Origin: Flavobacteriales bacterium
GTDB taxonomy: Bacteria > Bacteroidota > Bacteroidia > Flavobacteriales_D > Parvicellaceae
NCBI GenBank assembly: GCA_025210295.1
Contig: JAOASC010000047.1
Span: forward strand, 62,001 to 126,000
Direction: 5' to 3'
Length of the DNA: 64,000 bases
The position numbers and the translations under genes were made by a program. The number at the start of each line of letters is the position of its first letter. The stretch's first letter is position 1. Below the pieces are notes generated by a model. It made no database searches and was not told the DNA's origin. It saw nothing but the letters and a program-made list of their open reading frames with translations. This document shows positions 55,297-64,000 of this stretch, piece by piece.

Positions 55297-56424
55297 TTAT
55301 AAATTTTGATAAAGATTTACCAATTGCTCTGTTAATGCTCTTGGGTTGAAACGTTGCACATATTCATAGCCTTTTTCTTTCATTAAAACTTGTTGATTCG
55401 TATTCATTAACAAATCATCTATCGTATTCCCCAATAATTCAAAGTTATTGGTATCTAAGTATAAACTATGTTCGCCACCAGCTTCTGGAAAACATCCTCC
55501 TGCTGTAGTAATAACAGGTACTTTAGAATATAAAGCTTCTATAATTGGTATTCCAAAACCTTCAAAAACAGAAGGGTAAACAAACACTGATGCCATTTGA
55601 TAGATTGACGGAAGCTCATGAATAGCAACATTTTCTAAAAAAATAAAACGTTTGCTATCTACCTTTAATTTGTCCATTTGAACTTTTAAAAAGTTCATAT
55701 ACTTTGTCTTTCTGCCTACCACTACAATCGGCAAATCATTTTTCATAGTGGGAACAGCTTGTAAAATTGCATTTAAATTTTTTCTTGTTTCAATTGTTCC
55801 TACATTCAAAATATAATTATCTGGCAAGTTAAACTTACGTTTTACCTTTAGTTTAAAATCATTTGAATATTGCTCTTTAAAATTTTGATGACAGGTTTGA
55901 TAAATGACCTCTATCTTCGATGAATCTACTTTATAAAAATCAATAATATCTTGTTTTGTTTGTTGACTGATAGCAATTACCTTATCAGCATTTTGTGCAG
56001 CATATTTAAACTTTGTATTGTAAACATTTCGATCTATTTTTTTATACGTATTCGGAAAACGCTTAAAAATTAAATCATGAATTGTTACTAGATGCTTTAC
56101 ATTACTTTTTTTCTTTCTTCTTGGTATCTCATTGCTTAATCCGTGAAAGATATCTATACCATCTTTAACTAAAAACTTCTCTAAATCAACAGAACGCCAA
56201 ATACCTTTAAACGTTTTATGTAAAGGTGATTCTGGAAAATGTGGATAAACATTATCATACTGCTCAACGAACTTAAACCTGGGATTATTCCCAATTTTTG
56301 GAGCATACAAATGATACTCAAAATCGGGATAATAAGTCAATAAGTTTTGGATTAAATCTCTACTATAGTTTCCCAACCCAGTATAGTTGTGGTAAGCTCT
56401 TTTGGCGTCAAAACCTATTTTCAT
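55297..56424 (-). CDS. Glycosyltransferase family 4/1-type protein
   Basis: 375 aa with GT-B fold. The N-terminal domain begins MKIGFDAKRAYHNYTGLGNYSRDLI, an acceptor-binding loop; the C-terminal domain has ILNVGTIETRKNL and the sugar-nucleotide site PSVFEGFGIPIIEAL with the two Glu of the EX7E motif. It transfers a sugar (probably mannose or related) to a glycan or lipid acceptor, the identity unknown. Convergent with the AraC gene by 2 bases. It has its own promoter at 56477-56508. Confidence 0.9.
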   Translation of the reverse strand: MKIGFDAKRAYHNYTGLGNYSRDLIQNLLTYYPDFEYHLYAPKIGNNPRFKFVEQYDNVYPHFPESPLHKTFKGIWRSVDLEKFLVKDGIDIFHGLSNEIPRRKKKSNVKHLVTIHDLIFKRFPNTYKKIDRNVYNTKFKYAAQNADKVIAISQQTKQDIIDFYKVDSSKIEVIYQTCHQNFKEQYSNDFKLKVKRKFNLPDNYILNVGTIETRKNLNAILQAVPTMKNDLPIVVVGRKTKYMNFLKVQMDKLKVDSKRFIFLENVAIHELPSIYQMASVFVYPSVFEGFGIPIIEALYSKVPVITTAGGCFPEAGGEHSLYLDTNNFELLGNTIDDLLMNTNQQVLMKEKGYEYVQRFNPRALTEQLVNLYQNL

Positions 56425-56476
56425 TTTATCTTGTTGTTACAATCAATTTTCTGGCGTTAATTGATATGATTCTCGA

Positions 56477-56508
56477 CAAAAATAACAAACCTAACAACAA
56501 TATTCAAA
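56477..56508 (-). promoter_or_regulatory. Complete promoter of the glycosyltransferase gene
   Basis: On the minus strand: TTTG (56508-56505), 20 bases, TATTTTTG (56484-56477). Both boxes and spacing match the Bacteroidota consensus; the leader would be about 45 bases. Confidence 0.7.
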
Positions 56509-56560
56509 TGCTTTTGTGACAGTAAACCTGAGTTGAAAATGCTATAAGCATAAAATATAG

Positions 56561-56568
56561 TATATTTG
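56561..56568 (+). promoter_or_regulatory. Probable -7 promoter element of ttcA
   Basis: TATATTTG fits TAnnTTTG and lies 27 bases before the ttcA ATG. A TTG at 56533-56535 is 25 bases upstream, further than usual. Confidence 0.45.
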
Positions 56569-56595
56569 TGTGAATTTTAGTGAAGCGTAGATAAC

Positions 56596-57450
56596 ATGGA
56601 AAATAACGAAGTCATAACCAAAAAGGCACCCAACCTATTAAAAAAATATACCAAAAGACTAAGAACTGATGTTTGGAGAGCTCATGAAGCTTATAACTTG
56701 TTTGAAGACGGGGACAAAATAATGGTTTGTATGTCAGGAGGTAAGGACAGTTATACCATGTTAGATATCTTGATTCATTTTCAGAAATACTCAGATGTAA
56801 AATTTAATATAGTTGCTGTAAACTTAGATCAAAAACAACCTAATTTCCCAGAGCACATCTTACCTGAATACCTTTCTGGATTAGGGATCGAATATAAAAT
56901 CGTAGAACAAGATACTTACAGTGTAGTAAAAGAAGTGCTTGAGGAGGGCAAAACGACGTGTAGTCTTTGTTCAAGATTAAGAAGAGGTGCTTTATATGAA
57001 ACGGCTAAAGAGCTGGGATGTAATAAAATTGCTTTAGGACACCATAGAGAAGATATTTTAGAAACATTTTTCCTCAACTTGTTTTTTGCAGGAAAACTTG
57101 AAGCCATGCCTCCAAAGTTTATTACCAACGATAAAGAATTACAAGTAATACGACCATTGGCATTCTGTAAAGAAGAAGAAATTATTATTTATGCACAAGA
57201 GAAAGACTTTCCAATTATTCCTTGTGATTTATGTGGTAGCCAGCCCAATATGCAACGTCAACTGACCAAACAATTGTTAAATAACTGGGAGAAAAAATTC
57301 CCCAATCGAAAAGCAATTATGTTTAACGCACTGAAGAACGTATCCCCTACTCACCTTTTGGATAGAGCGATCTATAACTTTCAAGATTTAGAATCTCTTA
57401 TTATGGATGGGAAAGAGATTGAGGGAGAAGATATTGAAAAATATATCTAA
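56596..57450 (+). CDS. ttcA: tRNA 2-thiocytidine biosynthesis protein TtcA
   Basis: ATP-dependent enzyme that thiolates cytidine 32 of certain tRNAs, using an Fe-S cluster. 284 aa. PP-loop SGGKDS (47-52); cluster cysteines CSLC (Cys122, Cys125) and CDLCGSQ near residues 213-219; conserved [30 protein letters not shown]. All key residues present. Single gene followed by a DPP-type peptidase after 50 bases on the same strand. Confidence 0.95.
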   Translation: MENNEVITKKAPNLLKKYTKRLRTDVWRAHEAYNLFEDGDKIMVCMSGGKDSYTMLDILIHFQKYSDVKFNIVAVNLDQKQPNFPEHILPEYLSGLGIEYKIVEQDTYSVVKEVLEEGKTTCSLCSRLRRGALYETAKELGCNKIALGHHREDILETFFLNLFFAGKLEAMPPKFITNDKELQVIRPLAFCKEEEIIIYAQEKDFPIIPCDLCGSQPNMQRQLTKQLLNNWEKKFPNRKAIMFNALKNVSPTHLLDRAIYNFQDLESLIMDGKEIEGEDIEKYI

Positions 57451-57500
57451 TACTCATTTTGGATTGAAATTTGATTTATTGAATAAAAAAAACGATTAAC

Positions 57501-59708
57501 ATGTTGAAATATATCATTGCGCTATTGTCAATTAGTTTAACCCTACAAACAATTGCACAAAATAAAAAAATCACCAATAAAGACATTTGGGCTTCCCGTA
57601 CATTTTCTGCTAAAAATGTTTATGGAATCAATTCGATGAATGATGGGGTACATTTTACAACGCTGGATTACGACCAAAAAGGCTCAATGATTCAAAAAGC
57701 GAGGTACAACTCACCTACTCAAAAAGAAACCATTATCTCTGATGCTATTTTTGAAAAAAATGGAATCAAAGGGGTTAGTATAGAAGATTATCAGTTTAAC
57801 CCGTCAGAATCTAAAATTTTAATTGCTACAGAAAGTGAAAAGATCTATCGCCACTCAAGAAAGTACAATTATTATATTTACGATCTTGCTACCAAAAATT
57901 TACAACCACTTACCGACTTTTCTAAAGGAAAACAAAGTTTAGCTGAATTTTCTCCTACTGAAGATAAAGTAGCTTTTACAAGAAAAAATAATTTATTCTT
58001 TGTTGATTTTACTACAGGAAAAGAAACTCAAATTACTACTGATGGAAAATATAATGAAATCATTAACGGTGGGACTGACTGGGTTTACGAAGAAGAATTT
58101 GGTTTTGACAAAGGTTTTGAGTGGTCTCCAGATGGGAGTAAAATTGCTTATTACCGATTTGATGAAAGTGAAGTAAAAGAATTTCAAATGGAGATTTATG
58201 GTACATTGTATCCAGAACATCAAAGATTTAAATACCCTAAAGCTGGAGAAGCCAATTCTCTAGTAACTGTTCATGTATATGAAATCAACCAAAATAGAAC
58301 AACAGGTTTTTACAATGGCAGTGAAACTGATATTTATATTCCTAGAATCAAATGGGCAAATGCCAACACATTGAGTGTACAGAAACTGAACCGTTTACAA
58401 AACGAATTGGAGATCTGGATGGGTACTTTTTTACCAGATCGTCCTAACAATAAAAGTGTAGAGACTAAAGTTGTTTACGCTGAAGTATCTAAAACCTATA
58501 TTGATATTCATGATAACATAACATTCTTAAAAGATGGAAAATCATTTTTATGGACCAGTGAAAAAGACGGTTTTAATCACATTTATAAAGTAGACTATAC
58601 TTCTGGAAAAGAAGAACAAATTACTTCTGGAGAATGGGAAGTTACCACTGTTTATGGAATCAATGAAAAAACAAATAATATCTACTTTCAAGCTGCTCAT
58701 AAAACTCCAATGCAAAGAGAAGTTTATAGTATAGACCTCAAAAGCAAAAAAGAAAATATTTTATCCAAAAAAGATGGTGTCAACTATGCTAATTTTAGTA
58801 ATACTTTCGATTATTATTTCTTACACCACTCTGATGCTAACACGCCATTTACCGTAACAGTTCAAAGTACCCACCTTAAACACGCTCCAATTGTATTAGA
58901 GGATAATAGAATGTTAAAAGCAACTTTGGCAACTTACGATATTAGCCCCAAAACGTTTTTTACGGTAAAGAATAATGACGGAACAGCATTAAATGCTTGG
59001 ATGATTAAACCTTCAGACTTTGATGAGAAAAAAACTTACCCACTTTTAATGTTTGTGTATGGTGGACCTGGAATCAATACCGTGAATGATAAATGGGAAT
59101 ATGGAAATTACTTTTGGTTCCAATCTTTAGCTCAGCAAGGATATGTCGTTGTTTCTGTAGACGCCAGAGGAACAGGATATAGAGGTAGGGAATTTAAACA
59201 CAGTACTTACTTACAATTAGGGAAGTTTGAAACTGAAGATCAAATAGCGGCAGCTAAAAAATTAGGAGCAATGCCATATATTGATCAAAATAGAATTGGA
59301 ATTTTTGGATGGAGTTACGGAGGCTACATGTCTTCATTATGTATCTCTAAAGGAGCAGATGTCTTTAAGTCAGCAATTGCAGTTGCCCCTGTAACCAACT
59401 GGAGGTATTACGACAATATTTATACAGAACGTTTTATGCGTACTCCTCAAGAAAACGGGAAAAACTACGACAGTAACTCCCCTATTAACCATGTGGATAA
59501 AATTAAAGGGAACTATTTATTAATACACGGATCTGCCGACGACAATGTTCACTTCCAAAACGCAATGGAAATGGCTAATACTTTAGTTGAAAAAAATATT
59601 CCTTTTGACTTTATGGCTTATCCTAATAAAGATCATGGAATTTATGGTGGTTTAACTCGTTTGCACTTGTATAACAAAATGACTCAATTTATCCTTAATA
59701 AACTCTAA
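57501..59708 (+). CDS. S9-family prolyl oligopeptidase, dipeptidyl peptidase IV type
   Basis: 735 aa. Signal peptide 1-20 (TIAQ). Residues ~40-470 form an eight-bladed beta-propeller with the WVYEEEFGF motif, whose paired Glu bind the substrate N-terminus in DPP-IV. The catalytic alpha/beta domain has GWSYGG (603-608, Ser605), the Asp in GSADDNVH (near 680) and the His in DHGIYGG (near 712). It removes X-Pro dipeptides in the periplasm. A lipoprotein gene follows after 2 bases. Confidence 0.95.
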   Translation: MLKYIIALLSISLTLQTIAQNKKITNKDIWASRTFSAKNVYGINSMNDGVHFTTLDYDQKGSMIQKARYNSPTQKETIISDAIFEKNGIKGVSIEDYQFNPSESKILIATESEKIYRHSRKYNYYIYDLATKNLQPLTDFSKGKQSLAEFSPTEDKVAFTRKNNLFFVDFTTGKETQITTDGKYNEIINGGTDWVYEEEFGFDKGFEWSPDGSKIAYYRFDESEVKEFQMEIYGTLYPEHQRFKYPKAGEANSLVTVHVYEINQNRTTGFYNGSETDIYIPRIKWANANTLSVQKLNRLQNELEIWMGTFLPDRPNNKSVETKVVYAEVSKTYIDIHDNITFLKDGKSFLWTSEKDGFNHIYKVDYTSGKEEQITSGEWEVTTVYGINEKTNNIYFQAAHKTPMQREVYSIDLKSKKENILSKKDGVNYANFSNTFDYYFLHHSDANTPFTVTVQSTHLKHAPIVLEDNRMLKATLATYDISPKTFFTVKNNDGTALNAWMIKPSDFDEKKTYPLLMFVYGGPGINTVNDKWEYGNYFWFQSLAQQGYVVVSVDARGTGYRGREFKHSTYLQLGKFETEDQIAAAKKLGAMPYIDQNRIGIFGWSYGGYMSSLCISKGADVFKSAIAVAPVTNWRYYDNIYTERFMRTPQENGKNYDSNSPINHVDKIKGNYLLIHGSADDNVHFQNAMEMANTLVEKNIPFDFMAYPNKDHGIYGGLTRLHLYNKMTQFILNKL

Positions 59709-59710
59709 CC

Positions 59711-60256
59711 ATGAAGCAGGTCTTTTTGATACTTATATCAACAAGTTTATTAATCGCATGTGCCTCCAAAAAAGAATCATCAACTAATCAAGGCGAAACA
59801 GTTGAAGTTGTCAATACTGAAAATGACGACTATGAGTTTAAAAACGTCAGTACTAGCGATTCTCTATTTGCTTCTATAGAACGTTCTCCTTGTTTTGGCC
59901 AATGCCCTGTATATTCGATGCAAATCTACAATAGTGGTTGGGTTAACTATAAAGGGAAGAATTTTGTACAGAGAACTGGAGAATTTACCCTTCAACTGAG
60001 TAGCTCACAAATGCTAGCGTTTGTCAACAAAGCAAAAGCTATTCAATACCTAGAAATGGACGATTCTTATGACAACCCGAGTGTAACAGATGTAGCTAGT
60101 GCTACCACCTCCATTGTGCTCAATGGAACTCGCAAAAAAGTATATCGTAGATTTGGTTTTCCTAAAGAACTTATCGAATTCGAACAACTATTTGATGACT
60201 TGTTAAATTCTGACCAGTGGAAAGAGGTAATCAATGAAAAGGATAAAAAGTTTTAA
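59711..60256 (+). CDS. DUF6438 lipoprotein, 181 aa
   Basis: Lipoprotein signal (LLIACASKK, Cys17) followed by a DUF6438-like domain: FASIERSPCFGQCPVYSMQIYNSGWVNYKGK, with a CFGxCP pair, then a helix and YRRFGFPKELIEFEQLFDDLL. Function unknown. It lies 2 bases after the dipeptidyl peptidase gene, so the two are probably co-translated; both products are outside the cytoplasm. Confidence 0.85.
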   Translation: MKQVFLILISTSLLIACASKKESSTNQGETVEVVNTENDDYEFKNVSTSDSLFASIERSPCFGQCPVYSMQIYNSGWVNYKGKNFVQRTGEFTLQLSSSQMLAFVNKAKAIQYLEMDDSYDNPSVTDVASATTSIVLNGTRKKVYRRFGFPKELIEFEQLFDDLLNSDQWKEVINEKDKKF

Positions 60257-60341
60257 TGACACTTTCATTCGTTAAACAATCTTAATTTTTCCTTGCTTCT
60301 TTGAAAACTTTTAAATAGTCTTTGTACCTTTAAGAAAAACA

Positions 60342-60794
60342 ATGGTTATGAGTGAAGAACAATCAAAAGAGGAGTTTATTAATCCCATTGATGATGATCA
60401 TATTACAGAAACCCCTAATACACTAACTTATGGTCACCATAGGGGCAGTCTTCCTATAATACCGACAAAAGAAGGGGACATTAAATCTAAAGCCCTCAGT
60501 GCAATGGAGCATCAAACTGATATACAATTGCTCCAGATAAAAGAACAAATGGCTTTATTAGCTGAACAAGCACAAAAAATTCAAAAACGAGTCGATATTT
60601 CACAACAAATATATAGTGCCAAAGTCCGTTTTGAACCACTCATTAACCATGTATATCATTTGTATAATAATGGAGATGAAAGCTTATTAGTGATGGTCGG
60701 CCCAAATGATTGGGGTAAAAAAGGTTGTCCTTATGAATTTGTCGCTTCAGTTCGTTTATTAGCTGATCATACCTGGGATGTTATGGATGGTTAG
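60342..60794 (+). CDS. DUF2452 protein, 150 aa
   Basis: Cytoplasmic protein of unknown function with the DUF2452 pattern: ETPNTLTYGHHRGSLPIIPTKEGDIKSKALSAMEHQTDIQLLQIKEQMALLAEQAQKIQKRVDISQQIYSAKVRFEP and LLVMVGPNDWGKKGCPYEFVASVRLLADHTWDV. A central coiled coil (residues ~50-95) is flanked by conserved loops. ATG at 60348 is an alternative start. The last codons, encoding DG, and the stop TAG lie within the octamer repeat at 60786. Confidence 0.88.
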   Translation: MVMSEEQSKEEFINPIDDDHITETPNTLTYGHHRGSLPIIPTKEGDIKSKALSAMEHQTDIQLLQIKEQMALLAEQAQKIQKRVDISQQIYSAKVRFEPLINHVYHLYNNGDESLLVMVGPNDWGKKGCPYEFVASVRLLADHTWDVMDG

Positions 60795-60857
60795 ATAATT
60801 AGATGATGGGATAATGAGATAATTAGCTGATGAGATAATGAGGTAATTAGATGATAA
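60786..60857. repeat. Degenerate 8-bp tandem repeat, nine units
   Basis: Nine consecutive octamers in strict phase: GATGGTTA, GATAATTA, GATGATGG, GATAATGA, GATAATTA, GCTGATGA, GATAATGA, GGTAATTA, GATGATAA. The first unit spans the stop codon of the DUF2452 gene. Related to the five-unit array at 23932-23971. Confidence 0.8.
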
Positions 60858-60904
60858 ATACACAGACTAAAACTGATAAAGACGTCTTATACAACAATTA
60901 ATCA

Positions 60905-62677
60905 ATGGATGTAAACCTTTTAAAGAGATACGAAACAGAGCTTCATAAAGCTCAAGATCAAATCAAAGTTGTTAAAAATAAAATCAACAGCATTGTCCTT
61001 GCCCGAGTTTTAGTCTTTATAGGCACTATTTTAGGATGTTATTTCTTAAGTAACCATACACCTATCGTTATCCTTCTGGCTATTACAGGTAGTTTAGTAT
61101 TTGTCTATTTGGTACAAGTACACGCTAACCTCAGCAGAAAAAAACAATATTTTGTTAACAAAGAGAAATTAAATCAAACAGAAATTAATGTACTAAATGG
61201 ACAATACAATGACTTACCTAATGGTAAAGAGTTCCTAAATCCAAAACATGAATACAGTTACGATATTGACCTTTTTGGTGACGGTACTTTTTTCCAATAC
61301 TTTAACCGTACAAGCACAGATGGAGGAAAATTAGCATTAGCAAACTTATTACAAGAAAATGCTACTCAAAATATCATCGAAAAACAGCATGCCATCCAAG
61401 AGCTAACGCCAGATTTAGAATGGCGACAACATTTTCTAGCAACTTCTTCTGCTATTGATAATGACTACGCCTCCCAAGATGTCATTGACTGGATCAGTAC
61501 TTATCAAAGTTATATACCAAAAGCATTTATTCCTGTTTTAAAGTTATTTCCATTTGCTTCCATAATCATTATTCTATTGCTTTCTGTAAACATTATTCCA
61601 ACAACGTTATTTATTGTTTGGTTTTCCATTGGTATGTTTATTACAGGAAGATATATTAGTAAAACAAACGAAGTTTACCAACAAGCCAATAAAGTGGTTG
61701 ATACCATTAACGAATATGCAGAGCTCCTTGAAGTTATTGAATCCAAAGACTTTCAAGCTTCTATCAATTCAACTAAAAAAGAAGCGATTAAAACCAATAC
61801 AACTCCTGCTTCAACAGTCTTAAAAAAGCTAGGAACTATTCTCAATCGCTTAAACAGTAGAAACAATTTGATCGTTGGAATACTAGGAAACTCATTATTT
61901 TTATGGGAACTAAACGCAGTTGCTCAACTCGAAAAATGGATTGAACAACACCAAAACACTGTAGCCAATTGGTTTGATACTATTTATTACTTTGATGCTC
62001 AACTCTCGTGTGCGAATTACAGTTTTAATCATCCGAATCATACTTACCCCCAATTAACCAAAGAGGCCATTATCCTCAAAGCCGCAGCCGTTGGCCATCC
62101 ACTGATTAACACTAACAAACGGGTTAACAATAATGTAACCATTCGAGATAATAACTTTATTATTGTAACTGGTGCCAATATGGCTGGAAAGAGTACATTT
62201 TTAAGAACCATCTCCTTAAACATAATATTAGCTAATGCAGGTATGCCTGTATGCGCAAACCATTTTGAATATCGACCTATACAATTGATTACAAGCATGA
62301 GAACTTCTGATTCTTTAAAAGATGAAGAATCTTATTTCTTCTCTGAGCTAAAACGTTTAAAATTTATTGTTGAAAAGATAAAAACAGCGACCTACTTTAT
62401 TATTTTGGATGAAATTCTTAAAGGAACCAATAGCAAAGACAAAGAAATTGGCTCAAAAAAGTTTGTTCAAAAATTAGTCTCTTCTGGGTCTACTGGGATT
62501 ATTGCGACTCATGATTTGGCATTATGTACTATTTCAGACGAATACCCTCAAGTTATTAATCATTATTTTGACGCAGAAATTATAAATGACGAATTATCAT
62601 TTGATTACAAAATGAAAAATGGTGTTTGTCAAAACATGAATGCTTCTTTTTTACTAAAGAAAATGGAAATTGTGTAA
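60905..62677 (+). CDS. Membrane-bound MutS-like ATPase, 590 aa
   Basis: The C-terminal half is a MutS-type ATPase: TGANMAGKST (Walker A, ~422-431), SYFFSELKRL (MutS helix), FIILDEILKGTNSKD (Walker B) and GIIATHDLAL. Unlike MutS it has no mismatch-recognition domain; instead it has membrane segments at ~28-70 (two) and ~205-248 (two), and a helical lever domain (~250-380). Families like this exist in Bacteroidota and are often annotated as MutS; a role in mismatch repair is doubtful. Probably a membrane-linked DNA- or lipid-related ATPase. Confidence 0.88.
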   Translation: MDVNLLKRYETELHKAQDQIKVVKNKINSIVLARVLVFIGTILGCYFLSNHTPIVILLAITGSLVFVYLVQVHANLSRKKQYFVNKEKLNQTEINVLNGQYNDLPNGKEFLNPKHEYSYDIDLFGDGTFFQYFNRTSTDGGKLALANLLQENATQNIIEKQHAIQELTPDLEWRQHFLATSSAIDNDYASQDVIDWISTYQSYIPKAFIPVLKLFPFASIIIILLLSVNIIPTTLFIVWFSIGMFITGRYISKTNEVYQQANKVVDTINEYAELLEVIESKDFQASINSTKKEAIKTNTTPASTVLKKLGTILNRLNSRNNLIVGILGNSLFLWELNAVAQLEKWIEQHQNTVANWFDTIYYFDAQLSCANYSFNHPNHTYPQLTKEAIILKAAAVGHPLINTNKRVNNNVTIRDNNFIIVTGANMAGKSTFLRTISLNIILANAGMPVCANHFEYRPIQLITSMRTSDSLKDEESYFFSELKRLKFIVEKIKTATYFIILDEILKGTNSKDKEIGSKKFVQKLVSSGSTGIIATHDLALCTISDEYPQVINHYFDAEIINDELSFDYKMKNGVCQNMNASFLLKKMEIV

Positions 62678-62719
62678 GGATATATCAACTTATACAACTA
62701 TTCTTTAAAACCCAAACTT

Positions 62720-63508
62720 ATGAATAAAATTATTGCTGCGATCACTTTATTAGCCACTTTTACAACAATAACATACTCACAAGCTCCTGTAGATGGTTTT
62801 AATAAAGGAAAGGGTAACGCCACAATAGTTGGAGCATTCTCCAATGAAAATTACACGAAATATTATGCTGCAAATGGTTTAAGGAACTTAAAAAGAGGAA
62901 CCCAAGCCTATAGCTTTTTTGGTGTTGTAGGGGTCTCAGATAGATTTGATGTTCAAATGAGTTTACCATTTGTAGTGTCAGGCCCTGAACAAAGCTTACA
63001 AGACCTTTCCATCTATATGAAGTATGCTCTACTGAGTAAAGGGAAAACAAAGCTATTGGGAGCTTTAGGACAAGCTACTCCTTTAACAAATTATCAAACA
63101 GAGGGGCTTTATGCACTAGGACAACAAGCAAGTGTCTTAGATACTCGACTAATCCTTCAACAAGACTTAGGAAATGGTCTTTTTGTAATGGCTCAAAGCG
63201 GCTATAGCAAACGTTCTTACCCTACTCCATCTTCTGTCCCTTTTTCTGCAAAAATTGGATACGCTTCTAGTAAAATATATGCTGACTTATGGCTAGATTA
63301 TCAACATGCTTTTGGAGGAAGTGATTATGCAGATGGACAAGGTTTAGCTTTTACAACATTAGGAGTTGGGTATACCAGAATTGGAGGTCAACTCTATAAA
63401 CCATTCAATCAGCATCTTGGCTTATCTGTTGGAGGTAGTTATGTTTTAGCAGGCAGAAATGTAGGTAAAGCTATGGTTCTTTCAGCTGCTTTGATCTATA
63501 ACCTTTAA
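62720..63508 (+). CDS. Outer-membrane barrel-like exported protein, 262 aa
   Basis: Signal peptide 1-20 (ITYSQ). The rest alternates hydrophobic and polar residues with many Gly and aromatic residues: LYKPFNQHLGLSVGGSYVLAG, LSAALIYNL, and YSFFGVVGVSDRFDVQMSLPFVV. This is the pattern of an outer-membrane barrel or transporter-like protein of about 12 strands. No motif allows a substrate. It is 42 bases after the MutS-like gene. Confidence 0.6.
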   Translation: MNKIIAAITLLATFTTITYSQAPVDGFNKGKGNATIVGAFSNENYTKYYAANGLRNLKRGTQAYSFFGVVGVSDRFDVQMSLPFVVSGPEQSLQDLSIYMKYALLSKGKTKLLGALGQATPLTNYQTEGLYALGQQASVLDTRLILQQDLGNGLFVMAQSGYSKRSYPTPSSVPFSAKIGYASSKIYADLWLDYQHAFGGSDYADGQGLAFTTLGVGYTRIGGQLYKPFNQHLGLSVGGSYVLAGRNVGKAMVLSAALIYNL

Positions 63509-63587
63509 ATAAACTTTTTGGATCTTAAGTTATAGGCAATTAAGGCTCGATTTTTGTTGAGTAATCGTTCCAAATTGTTTTAATTTT

Positions 63588-64000
63588 ATGAAGATTACAG
63601 CTTTAATCACATTACTTACCATTGCGCATGCTTATTGCTCGCAAAACCTTAATGCTTACCTTGATGATAGAGGGTACTTTTATGGTTATTTTAACCAAAG
63701 TAAAATAAGACTTGAACATCAACCTATTAACTCTTTCAAAGTTGGATATAATGCGATAGCTTATGAGGACACCCGAGGCAGCCTTTTTTACTTTACCAAA
63801 GACCAACAAAAAATAGAGGTTGGAACTTTTCCTATTTATTATATTCCAACTGATTACTTATTTGGTTTTCAAGGTACCACTAGCTTAGGTGTAATAGATG
63901 GAACTGAAAAAAAAATACTTACCCACAATGTCGGAAAATATATCATCACAGACAGCTTAATTGTTTATAATGACAACATCAAAAAAGGATTTTATGTTTA
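63588..64000 (+). CDS. Exported protein, 3' end outside window
   Basis: Open from ATG 63588 to the window edge (137 codons visible). Signal peptide KITALITLLTIAHAYCSQ, cleaved near residue 18. The mature part is beta-rich with repeated aromatic pairs (LDDRGYFYGYFN, SLFYFTKDQQ, YIPTDYLFGFQGTTSLG), suggestive of a beta-propeller or WG-repeat-like protein, but I cannot name a family. The stop is not in the window. Confidence 0.6.
   Translation, partial: MKITALITLLTIAHAYCSQNLNAYLDDRGYFYGYFNQSKIRLEHQPINSFKVGYNAIAYEDTRGSLFYFTKDQQKIEVGTFPIYYIPTDYLFGFQGTTSLGVIDGTEKKILTHNVGKYIITDSLIVYNDNIKKGFYV

Noticed and set aside
60786..60857. CRISPR array
   Set aside because: Octamers are continuous with no spacers and are degenerate; there are no cas genes in the window.

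Overview
The window is AT-rich DNA from a member of the Bacteroidota, most likely a marine flavobacterium-like organism (order Flavobacteriales); I cannot place the genus. Evidence: secreted proteins with type IX secretion (T9SS) and gliding-type C-terminal domains, SprB-type repeats, an HU-CCDC81/SPOR protein, a Lacal_2735-type small protein, DUF4173/DUF6438/DUF2452 proteins, and promoters of the Bacteroidota type (TTTG or TTG, about 20 bases, TAnnTTTG) without Shine-Dalgarno sites. I see no rRNA, tRNA, CRISPR array, prophage or insertion sequence; the window is ordinary chromosome with small accessory patches.

Layout. 1-6900: the end of a gliding-type surface protein, then a minus-strand run with a barrel-like protein, ftsY, a large ABCG-like transporter and two exported proteins. 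7000-11200: pfkA facing an L,D-transpeptidase, a YggS-type PLP protein and a lysophospholipase-like hydrolase. 11300-17600: J-domain protein, cyclophilin lipoprotein, HU-SPOR protein, FAD oxidoreductase, an AraC regulator with no ATG start, and a cupin protein. 17600-22100: small membrane protein, M43 metalloprotease with T9SS signal, and a carboxyltransferase subunit. 22100-29700: a long minus-strand series of membrane proteins with a B12-type radical SAM enzyme, a DgkA-type kinase, DUF1361 and DUF4173 proteins, a winged-helix regulator and a COQ4-like gene broken by one amber codon. 29900-33600: serC-serA, two DUF4870-like proteins, glutathione peroxidase.

33700-39600 is the most coherent module. 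Pterin genes (folE and a 6-pyruvoyl-tetrahydropterin synthase/QueD homologue) diverge from a tightly packed operon of an SDR protein, a Lacal_2735 protein, an SRPBCC protein, a TIGR03643 protein, two photolyase/cryptochrome-type flavoproteins and a flavin reductase. The shared intergenic region carries the same bipartite element twice, once in each direction, with an identical 14-base gap; this points to one regulator controlling both arms. 39700-41800 holds a 2,4-dienoyl-CoA reductase-like enzyme behind a palindrome.

41800-52800 holds two very large exported proteins: one with seven FG-GAP/VCBS-type repeats and a T9SS signal, one with a P-domain and SprB-like repeats and a gliding-type C-terminus. 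52900-64000 holds small hypotheticals, a DUF779-like gene beside an AraC regulator that has a 21-bp-spaced direct repeat in its promoter, a glycosyltransferase, ttcA, a DPP-IV-type peptidase, small DUF proteins, a membrane-bound MutS-like ATPase and two exported proteins, the last cut by the window edge.

Recurrent non-coding structure: a degenerate 8-bp tandem repeat lies over the stop codon of two unrelated genes (23932-23971 and 60786-60857), and a 113-bp imperfect palindrome lies between serC and serA. All functional calls rest on motif recognition by eye; no database search was run.
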